In this document: positions 1 to 4,726 of the stretch, piece after piece | Position numbering within the stretch: position 1 is the stretch's first letter | Layout: every line of letters begins with the position of its first letter | Assembly (NCBI GenBank): GCA_002792355.1 | Contig: PFOE01000096.1 | Coordinates: 1-7,546 of the forward strand | Source: Candidatus Roizmanbacteria bacterium CG_4_10_14_0_2_um_filter_36_35 | Lineage (GTDB): Bacteria > Patescibacteriota > Microgenomatia > UBA1406 > GWC2-37-13 | DNA length: 7,546 bases | Direction of reading: 5' to 3' | The notes under the pieces: model-generated | What the model was told of the DNA's origin: nothing | Database searches by the model: none | Seen by the model: only the letters and a program-made list of their open reading frames with translations | Made by a program: the position numbers and the translations under genes

Positions 1-117
1 AAAGTCGGCGCGAACTTTCTTTTATCCGATAAAAAAGTGCGTTTTAGCTGGCAGGAACCGTACAATTTTTTGGCGGCGGAGGCGGGCGCCACCAAAAATT
101 CGACTTGGTCGGAGTAG
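1..117 (+). CDS. C-terminal tail of a probable serine site-specific recombinase (5' end outside window)
   Basis: Frame 1 is open from the window edge to a TAG at 115-117 and gives 38 residues, including NFLLSDKKVRFSWQEPYNFL. A '(G)xNF/L-L-x-DKK-x-x-F-x-W-x-EP-F/Y-x-x-L' ending is what I remember from large serine recombinases of CPR and other genomes; this is family recall, not a search. Context supports it: the gene points into a tRNA gene and its last codons (W-S-E-stop) lie on the complement of the tRNA 3' CCA end and acceptor stem, as at an att site. The piece is about 49% G+C (54 of 110 bases), with GCG/GGC/GCC codons unlike the AT-rich genes to its right, which suggests foreign origin. 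The catalytic N-terminal domain is not in the window, so activity cannot be judged. It could instead be the tail of another protein of the integrated element. Confidence 0.55.
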   Translation, partial: KVGANFLLSDKKVRFSWQEPYNFLAAEAGATKNSTWSE

Positions 118-182
118 TGAGACTTGAACTCACGACCTCAGCGTCCCGAACGCTGCGCTCTAGCCATCTGAGCTATACTCCG
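106..182 (-). tRNA. tRNA-Pro, anticodon CGG, CCA encoded
   Basis: The minus strand folds as a complete cloverleaf. The acceptor stem CGGAGTA/TACTCCG has 7 perfect pairs. The D arm is GCTC/GAGC, and the anticodon stem CAGCG/CGCTG carries the loop TTCGGGA. The variable loop is 5 nt, the T arm is GTGAG/CTCAC with loop TTCAAGT, the discriminator is A73, and CCA is encoded (TGG at 106-108 on the plus strand). Anticodon CGG reads CCG (Pro). The C1-G72 pair, A73 and G37 fit tRNA-Pro. The 3' end overlaps the stop codon of the opposing recombinase-like gene by 12 nt. The gene could be cotranscribed with the upstream minus-strand genes, but it has a good promoter of its own (188-215). Confidence 0.95.
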
Positions 183-187
183 AAAGA

Positions 188-215
188 AATATAAAGATTA
201 AATATCAAATATCAA
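188..215 (-). promoter_or_regulatory. Candidate promoter of tRNA-Pro
   Basis: On the minus strand TTGATA (215 to 210) and TATATT (193 to 188) are separated by 16 nt. The -10 box lies 5 nt before the first tRNA base at 182, which would start transcription at or next to the mature 5' end. The surrounding DNA is very AT-rich, so chance matches are easy; the position is the main support. Confidence 0.5.
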
Positions 216-256
216 AAAGATATCTATATTCTACCATTAATAGTTACGCTTCGCTA

Positions 257-289
257 GATTTCTCGTCGCTTCGCTCCTCGAAATGACAG
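257..289. repeat. Hairpin repeat, copy A (intergenic)
   Basis: Arms ATTTC (258-262) and GAAAT (280-284) enclose a 17-nt loop containing CGCTTCG, and GACAG follows. It is the same design as copies at 679-706 and 4735-4761, but with different, matching arm bases. It lies in the 135-bp gap between the hypothetical protein and the tRNA, with a further CGCTTCGCT just before it (248-255). No T-run follows on either strand, so an intrinsic terminator is not evident. The rest of the gap holds only the tRNA promoter. Confidence 0.75.
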
Positions 290-317
290 AAGGGAAACGG
301 AGACGTTACGGGCGGGA

Positions 318-824
318 TTACTGTTTTCCTGTGGCGGGTTTGATTTCGGTGTGTTGCTGCTGAGCGGCTTTTTTTGGAGAGAAAATACTACGGCGGATTT
401 TACCCATTGGAATCGGAGTGACTTCTTTTCTTTTCTTTTCTTCTTTTCTTTTCTTCTCCTCTTGAAGGTAGGCTTCCTGCCTTTTTTTCTCTATTTCTTT
501 TTGCCGCTGTTCCATTAGAAGTCTTTCATCGCCCTGTTTCACCATCTGGAAAAGCCGGTTTCTCAAAGCCTCGGTTTTTAATTTTTCTTTGTCTTGGAAT
601 TTTTGCTTTAGTTTTTCGAAGTCTAAAGGTGTATGGTTGTTAGGGTTTTTGGGGGATTCGGGGGATTTGGGGTGTTGAGATTGCTTCGCTTCGCTCGCAA
701 TGACAGAGGATTTATCAAAAGGATTCAAAGTTTGGGCGACCGACTTAACGGTTTTTTTAGCGGTAGATTGACCGAGTTCAACGAGTTGTTCGAATGTGTC
801 TTCGAGAATCTTACCTTTTGGCAT
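318..824 (-). CDS. Lysine-rich hypothetical protein with coiled-coil segment
   Basis: This 168-residue protein has no signal peptide or membrane segment. The N-terminus (about 1-36) looks helical and ordered (KILEDTFEQLVELGQS). Residues 39-50 (SSVIASEAKQSQ) are encoded by hairpin repeat copy B, and a Pro/Asn-rich linker follows (51-66). Residues 68-135 are highly charged Lys/Glu/Gln and probably form a long helix or coiled coil; their end, KKRKEEKKRKE, comes from a pure pyrimidine tract (422-463). The C-terminus MGKIRRSIFSPKK...EIKPATGKQ looks like a conserved basic tail. I recall similar CPR-only proteins, perhaps the DUF5660 family, but cannot confirm this. The start is 4 nt after the stop of the SufT-like gene, with AGGA about 12 nt upstream, so the two are probably cotranscribed. 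A function in nucleic-acid or ribosome binding would fit the charge but is speculation. Confidence 0.75.
   Translation of the reverse strand: MPKGKILEDTFEQLVELGQSTAKKTVKSVAQTLNPFDKSSVIASEAKQSQHPKSPESPKNPNNHTPLDFEKLKQKFQDKEKLKTEALRNRLFQMVKQGDERLLMEQRQKEIEKKRQEAYLQEEKKRKEEKKRKEVTPIPMGKIRRSIFSPKKAAQQQHTEIKPATGKQ
422..463. repeat. 42-nt pure polypyrimidine tract built on TTTTC/TTC units
   Basis: Every base from 422 to 463 is C or T on the plus strand, mostly as TTTTC and TTC units. On the coding (minus) strand it is a 42-nt polypurine run that encodes the Lys/Glu/Arg block near residues 121-134 of the hypothetical protein. Tracts like this vary in length by slippage; changes in steps of 3 nt would be tolerated here. 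Confidence 0.8.
679..706. repeat. Hairpin repeat, copy B (inside a coding region)
   Basis: Arms ATTGC (680-684) and GCAAT (697-701) enclose a 12-nt loop with CGCTTCG, and GACAG follows. It lies within the minus-strand hypothetical gene and is translated in frame as part of SSVIASEAKQSQ. The peptide VIASEAKQS is a known tell-tale of this dispersed repeat in many bacterial annotations. Confidence 0.85.
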
Positions 825-828
825 AGTT

Positions 829-1134
829 TTAACTAATTCCTAACATTGTTTTAGCTTTTTTACTCATCTTTTCCATAGTCCAAGGCGGGTCAAAGGTTAA
901 GTCAATGACGACCCCCTCTTTTTTTAATCCGATTTCTTTAAGTTTATTTTTTATTTCTCCTTCAATCATAGAAATTAACGGACAACCAGCCGTGGTCAGA
1001 GTCATGATTATTTTTACCCTGGATTTCTCCACTTTAATATCATATACCAGTCCCAGATCGACAATAGAAATATTAAGTTCAGGGTCAAGAACTTCAGACA
1101 GTTTCGATAAGACTGTTTTTTTTAATAGTTTCAT
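829..1134 (-). CDS. MIP18/SufT/PaaD-like (DUF59) iron-sulfur assembly protein
   Basis: This 101-residue, single-domain cytosolic protein has the usual length of stand-alone DUF59 proteins. Family landmarks are visible in order: DPEL (17-20), SIVDLGLVYDI (23-33), the MTLTTAGCPL strand-turn with the conserved Cys51, and LTFDPPWT (79-86) followed by the MSKKAKTMLGI helix. Members of this family (SufT, PaaD, eukaryotic MIP18) help mature or deliver Fe-S clusters, with Cys51 as the probable reactive or binding residue. No suf genes are adjacent, so its client proteins cannot be inferred. It is first in a minus-strand pair with the lysine-rich protein and divergent from RNase J. No Shine-Dalgarno sequence precedes the ATG, and a TATACT box 9 nt upstream suggests a leaderless or nearly leaderless mRNA. 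Confidence 0.93.
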   Translation of the reverse strand: MKLLKKTVLSKLSEVLDPELNISIVDLGLVYDIKVEKSRVKIIMTLTTAGCPLISMIEGEIKNKLKEIGLKKEGVVIDLTFDPPWTMEKMSKKAKTMLGIS

Positions 1135-1143
1135 TATTATTAA

Positions 1144-1149
1144 AGTATA
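1144..1149 (-). promoter_or_regulatory. Candidate -10 box for the SufT-like gene
   Basis: TATACT on the minus strand (1149 to 1144) lies in the 37-bp divergent gap. Transcription would start about 1136-1138, 1-3 nt before the ATG at 1134. No good -35 match was found; TATTTT at a 17-nt spacer is poor. Confidence 0.4.
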
Positions 1150-1157
1150 ACAACTGA

Positions 1158-1163
1158 TATAAT
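1158..1163 (+). promoter_or_regulatory. Candidate -10 box for the RNase J-recR operon
   Basis: A perfect TATAAT lies 8 nt before the ATG at 1172, so transcription would start at or within 1-2 nt of the start codon. The -35 position (about 1135-1140, TATTAT) is weak. No Shine-Dalgarno sequence precedes the ATG, consistent with leaderless translation. Confidence 0.5.
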
Positions 1164-1171
1164 GAAAAAAT

Positions 1172-2845
1172 ATGAAAAACTATAAACTTCGCTTCGTTCC
1201 TCTTGGCGGCATCGTTGGCGTTACGAAAAACATGTACCTTTACGAACTGTATGAAGACGAACGTCTCAAGGACATTTTGATTGTAGACTGCGGAATTGGT
1301 TTTCCTCAAGAAAAAGAACTAGGAGTTGATTTCGTCATCCCTGATATCAGTTATTTAAAAAACAAAACACAGTATATTAGGGCAGTTTTATTAACCCATG
1401 GCCATGAGGATCATATTGGCGCTTTACCTTATCATTATCAGGAATTGGGAGCACCACCTGTTTATACCAGCAAATTGACTTCTATTTTTGTGGAAAATAA
1501 ATTTAAAGAGCACGATAAAAAAATTTCCATTAACAGAGTTGACTTTGATAAAGAATATGTATTTGGCGATTTTAGAGTTTCTTTTATCAAAATGACTCAC
1601 TCTATTCCCGATACGACTCATATTCTTATAAAATCTCCGGTTGGCACTTTTTATCACGGGCCGGATTTCAAGCTAGATCTAACACCGCCTTACGGATCAC
1701 CTCCAGATTTTTTCAAAATTAATAAAGCCGGACATGATGGTATTTTATGTTTGCTTTCAGATTGTTTAGGAGCGGAACGACCGGGATTAACATTGTCAGA
1801 ATCAATTGTCGGTCAGACTTTTGAAGACGAAATGAGAAAGACTAAGGGAAAATTTATTATGACGACCTTTTCCTCAAACATTTCTAGAATCAGACAGTGC
1901 GTCGAAGCGGCGATAAAATTTAATCGAAAAATAATCTTTTTGGGCCGGTCGATGAAAGAAGCAACCAAACTAGCCTCGGGTATAGGTTATCTACCAATCC
2001 CCGACTCTCTTTTTGCCCGAGAAGAAAGTTTAATGAAATTGCCGCCAAATAGAATCTGTCTAATTGCCGCCGGCTCCCAGGGGCAGTATAGTTCAGCCTT
2101 ATCAAAATTAGCTGATCGACAAAACCCTTTTGTCAGAATCAAACCAGGAGATAAAATAATTTTTTCTTCTGATCCAATTCCCGGCAATGAAAACGAGGTT
2201 TACGGCGTGATTGAAGATTTGATTTCGCAAGGCGCCGATGTCGTCTATTCGGATATCGCTGAACAACTGCATTCGTCAGGCCATGGAAACCAGGAAGATT
2301 TGAAATTCTTGATTAGATTCACTAATCCATCTTTTTTCATTCCCATCGGCGGCTCGATCCGACACCAAAAACAATATGAAAATTTGGCAATAGAGCTTGG
2401 ATATGAAAAAAACAAAGTCTTTGCTTTGCTTGAAGGTGAAACAGTCTGGTTTGGCAAAGGCATGAAAGCTTATAAAGGTCAAGTGGTGGAAACAAAAAAT
2501 ATCTATGTTGATGCTTATGGAGTCGGAGACATTGGTAATATTGTTTTAAGAGATAGAAAAACGATTTCTTCTGAGGGGGTAGCATTTGTTTTTTTAATAA
2601 TTGACAACTTGGGAAGATTAGTGACTAGGCCAAGAATTGTTTCGCGGGCGTTTGTCTTTGAAAAAGAGGAAGATAAATTATATAAAAACGCAGTTGTCTT
2701 AGTTGAGAGGGTAATAAAACCAAAAGGTGGCAGGATTTTTGATCTTAATAAAATAAAAAGAGAGGTAATTAATGTTTTAGAAGAATTTTTTTATAAAGAA
2801 AAAGGTCGAAAACCCCTAGTGATAGTTGAAGTAATACAGTTATGA
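1172..2845 (+). CDS. rnj: Ribonuclease J (metallo-beta-lactamase/beta-CASP RNase)
   Basis: This protein would process and degrade RNA by 5'-3' exonuclease and/or endonuclease action in the cytoplasm. It has 557 residues, about the length of B. subtilis RNase J1 (555). Visible are the zinc motif HGHEDH (76-81), motif 3 H143 in MTHS, motif 4 D165 in GPDFKLD (usually TGDFKFD), the beta-CASP LLSDCLGAERPG (194-205), motif B SSGHG (368-372) and a C-terminal domain to residue 557. Motif C, normally HGE, reads IPIGGSIRHQ (390-399), so the usual His is Gly393 and the Glu is Ser395; His398 is close by. The ATG at 1172 gives the expected N-terminus (LRFVPLGGIVGVTKNMYLYE). It overlaps recR by 4 nt (ATGA). 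The family call is secure; activity is less certain given motif C. Confidence 0.96.
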   Translation: MKNYKLRFVPLGGIVGVTKNMYLYELYEDERLKDILIVDCGIGFPQEKELGVDFVIPDISYLKNKTQYIRAVLLTHGHEDHIGALPYHYQELGAPPVYTSKLTSIFVENKFKEHDKKISINRVDFDKEYVFGDFRVSFIKMTHSIPDTTHILIKSPVGTFYHGPDFKLDLTPPYGSPPDFFKINKAGHDGILCLLSDCLGAERPGLTLSESIVGQTFEDEMRKTKGKFIMTTFSSNISRIRQCVEAAIKFNRKIIFLGRSMKEATKLASGIGYLPIPDSLFAREESLMKLPPNRICLIAAGSQGQYSSALSKLADRQNPFVRIKPGDKIIFSSDPIPGNENEVYGVIEDLISQGADVVYSDIAEQLHSSGHGNQEDLKFLIRFTNPSFFIPIGGSIRHQKQYENLAIELGYEKNKVFALLEGETVWFGKGMKAYKGQVVETKNIYVDAYGVGDIGNIVLRDRKTISSEGVAFVFLIIDNLGRLVTRPRIVSRAFVFEKEEDKLYKNAVVLVERVIKPKGGRIFDLNKIKREVINVLEEFFYKEKGRKPLVIVEVIQL

Positions 2846-3504
2846 GTTCTCTTCCTAATAATTTAAAAAAAATAAGTCTATTCTTAGAGCGGTTACCCGG
2901 CATTGGTGAAAAAACCGCTAATAGATTGGCTTTTTATTTTTTGAGATTACCAGATGAAGATTTAAAAGATTTTGCTGAGAGTATTTCTTCTCTTAAAACT
3001 AAAACAAAATTTTGTAAAAACTGTTTTAATCTGACCGAAAATAATTTATGCTCTATCTGTGAAGACGGGAAACGGGATCGATCGGTGATTACAGTCGTTG
3101 AGACAGTTCTTGATCTGCTTTCCTTTGAGACTGGTAATATCTATAACGGAATTTACCATGTTCTCCACGGAAAAATCGACCCTTTGAATCATGTCGGACC
3201 TGATGATATAAGAATTAAAGAGTTATTAGAAAGAATTAAAGAGTTAACGGGTTCACCCATTCGACAAGCTCAGGGCAAGCGTGTTAACGGGTTAAAAGAA
3301 ATAATCCTTGCTACTAATCCTGATATGGAGGGTGAAGTGACAGCAATGTATATTAAAGAAAAAATCCAAAATCTAAAATCCCCTTACAGGGTAAACAAAA
3401 TCAAAATTACAAGATTGGCCTACGGACTTCCAATCGGGGCGAATCTTGAATATGCCGACTACATGACTCTCAAAAAAGCGATAGAGGGAAGGAATAAGTT
3501 TTAG
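2842..3504 (+). CDS. recR: Recombination protein RecR, carrying an in-frame repeat insertion
   Basis: RecR works with RecO/RecF in loading RecA on gapped DNA and forms ring-like oligomers on DNA. The 220 residues (E. coli about 201) show a helix-hairpin-helix LPGIGEKTANRLAF (18-31) and a zinc finger C58-x2-C61-x8-C70-x2-C73. The Toprim domain starts at VVETVLDLLSFE (85-96) and runs through HGKIDPLNHVGPDDI and ILATNPDMEGEVTAMYI (155-171). The C-terminus is YGLPIGANLEYADYMTLKKAIEGR. About 12-16 extra residues (135-149, including SPIRQAQGKR) sit between the helix ending ERIKE and the strand KEIILATN; they come from the repeat at 3243-3293. Translation probably depends on coupling with RNase J through the ATGA overlap, since no Shine-Dalgarno sequence is seen. 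ybaB and dnaX, its usual neighbours, lie nearby on the other strand. Confidence 0.96.
   Translation: MSSLPNNLKKISLFLERLPGIGEKTANRLAFYFLRLPDEDLKDFAESISSLKTKTKFCKNCFNLTENNLCSICEDGKRDRSVITVVETVLDLLSFETGNIYNGIYHVLHGKIDPLNHVGPDDIRIKELLERIKELTGSPIRQAQGKRVNGLKEIILATNPDMEGEVTAMYIKEKIQNLKSPYRVNKIKITRLAYGLPIGANLEYADYMTLKKAIEGRNKF
3243..3293. repeat. Dispersed-type repeat inserted in recR between 11-bp direct repeats
   Basis: GTTAACGGGTT occurs exactly at 3243-3253 and 3283-3293. Between them, the 29 bp at 3254-3282 contain TTCGACAAGCTCAGGGCAAG, a dispersed repeat core seen in many bacterial genomes and usually translated as RQAQGxR or DKLRxG. The two direct-repeat copies are read in different frames within recR (TTA ACG GGT and GTT AAC GGG). 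A small GGGT-TC-ACCC hairpin spans 3249-3258. Confidence 0.8.
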
Positions 3505-3508
3505 TTCT

Positions 3509-4441
3509 TTAAAGTAAGTTTTTGATTTCGTGAGCGATCAGGGGGGCGATGGAAACTTCTTTTAATTGTGAAAATTCTTGAGAAGGCTTTAAAGCAATAC
3601 TGTTACTCATAAAAATCTTTTCTATAGGGCTTTTAGCGAGAATTTCTTTTGCGTTAGGTGAAAAGTCGTGATGGACAATGCAAGCCAATACTCTTTTTGC
3701 GCCTCTCTTTAAACAAAATTCAGCCGCATGAACTAATGTTCCTCCAGAGGTAATAATGTCATCGACAATAATACAAGTTTTATTTTTTACATCTCCATAA
3801 AGATTTAATGCTTTTGATTGATGAATAACATTGAGATTCCGTCTTTTTTCAATAACAGCCACATCAACCTTATTACTATGGAAAAAATTTTCAGCAAAAA
3901 TTTGAGCTCTATCTACTCCACCTTGATCAGGAGAAACGATCGCCACTTCCTCGGTATTTTTGTTATTTTTAAGATAATAGGCAACTTCCTGACCCAAAAT
4001 ATTAAATGCCGACAGATTTTTAAAAGTGATTGAAAAAATTCCTTCGGTGCCTTCATCGTGGAGATTAATTGTGTAAACAGCATTAAATCCAATTGTTTCC
4101 AAAAACCGAATGACGACATTTGTTGACACAGCTTCACCAGGAAGGTGTTCTCGGTTTTGTCTGGCGTAACCAAAATAAGGAATAAAAGCAATGATTTCTT
4201 TTGCTCCGTTTCGCTTTAAAGCATCAGCAAAGAAAAACAATTCCATTAAATGAGTATCGGTTGGGTTTGAAGTTGATTGGACGACAACACAAATAGCATT
4301 CTTGACTTTTTCTTTTATGCAAACGCGAACCTCTGAATTATCAAAATGAATGACTTCTGAATGAGAAAGAGGTAATTTTAACAATTGAGAAACTTCTTGA
4401 GAAAGTTTAGGATTGGCTGAGCCTGTAAATAATTTGAGCAT
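3509..4441 (-). CDS. prs: Ribose-phosphate pyrophosphokinase (PRPP synthetase)
   Basis: It makes PRPP from ribose 5-phosphate and ATP, feeding nucleotide, His and Trp synthesis. The 310 residues match the family (about 310-320). Landmarks in order: FDNSEVRVCIKE (33-44, usually FSDGE), PYFGYARQNR (88-97), NLHDEGTEGIF (126-136, usually DLHADQIQGFF; the metal-binding His128 is kept), VSPDQGGVDRAQIFA (169-183), the flexible catalytic loop EKRRN (198-202), and the PRPP loop VDDIITSGGT (226-235). The DQIQ part of the active-site strand is changed to EGTE, and the allosteric regions diverge, so regulation may differ from the E. coli enzyme. It is last in the rpsU operon, 3 nt after ybaB, without a visible Shine-Dalgarno sequence. 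Its stop lies 4 bp from that of the converging recR, leaving no room for a normal terminator. Confidence 0.95.
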   Translation of the reverse strand: MLKLFTGSANPKLSQEVSQLLKLPLSHSEVIHFDNSEVRVCIKEKVKNAICVVVQSTSNPTDTHLMELFFFADALKRNGAKEIIAFIPYFGYARQNREHLPGEAVSTNVVIRFLETIGFNAVYTINLHDEGTEGIFSITFKNLSAFNILGQEVAYYLKNNKNTEEVAIVSPDQGGVDRAQIFAENFFHSNKVDVAVIEKRRNLNVIHQSKALNLYGDVKNKTCIIVDDIITSGGTLVHAAEFCLKRGAKRVLACIVHHDFSPNAKEILAKSPIEKIFMSNSIALKPSQEFSQLKEVSIAPLIAHEIKNLL

Positions 4442-4444
4442 TTT

Positions 4445-4708
4445 TTATTTCTGTTGGCTAGATATTTCTATCAACTTTCTTGCTGCTAATTCCTGAGTTT
4501 TTTTGACAGCTTCATTAACAGCGTCGGCGATCCGATTTTCAATAATGCCATCGACCTCAATTGATTCAATTACTTGGTCGCCGCGAAGGGTAACTTTAAC
4601 ACCGTTTCGGTCGACGATAACCTGTTCTTTTTGTAGAGCTGATTGCATCTGTTGAGCCTGTTGTTGCAATTTTTGTAAGTCGCCAAGACCTGATAAAGGG
4701 TTAAACAT
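4445..4708 (-). CDS. ybaB: YbaB/EbfC-family nucleoid-associated protein
   Basis: This small DNA-binding protein is normally encoded between dnaX and recR. Its 87 residues are slightly fewer than E. coli YbaB (109). The N-terminal helix is Gln-rich (LGDLQKLQQQAQQMQSALQ, about 8-26). The central beta region is VDRNGVKVTLRGDQVIESIEVDG (32-54), matching the family pattern G-x-V-x-V-x-x-x-G-x-x-x-I-x-x-I-x-I-D. The C-terminal helix (60-85) is typical of the dimer fold. It starts 18 nt after dnaX and ends 3 nt before prs. Here the recR partner is missing from its usual downstream place and sits on the opposite strand beyond prs. Confidence 0.92.
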   Translation of the reverse strand: MFNPLSGLGDLQKLQQQAQQMQSALQKEQVIVDRNGVKVTLRGDQVIESIEVDGIIENRIADAVNEAVKKTQELAARKLIEISSQQK

Positions 4709-4726
4709 AATAAAACTAATTAACTA

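Noticed and set aside
257..289. Hairpin copy A as an intrinsic terminator for the upstream minus-strand operon
   Set aside because: The 5-bp stem has a large loop and no T-run follows on either strand; sequence relatedness to copies B and C explains it better.
633..836. Plus-strand ORF opposite the hypothetical gene (67 residues)
   Set aside because: It is antisense to the better-supported minus-strand gene, and its composition (Gly/Phe/Arg runs) mirrors that gene's repeats.
905..1150. Plus-strand ORF opposite the SufT-like gene
   Set aside because: It lies antisense to a clearly conserved DUF59 protein; no family resemblance and no start signal.
1094..1309. Minus-strand ORF across the divergent promoter region and the start of RNase J
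   Set aside because: It is antisense to the conserved RNase J N-terminus and spans both candidate -10 boxes; shadow ORF.
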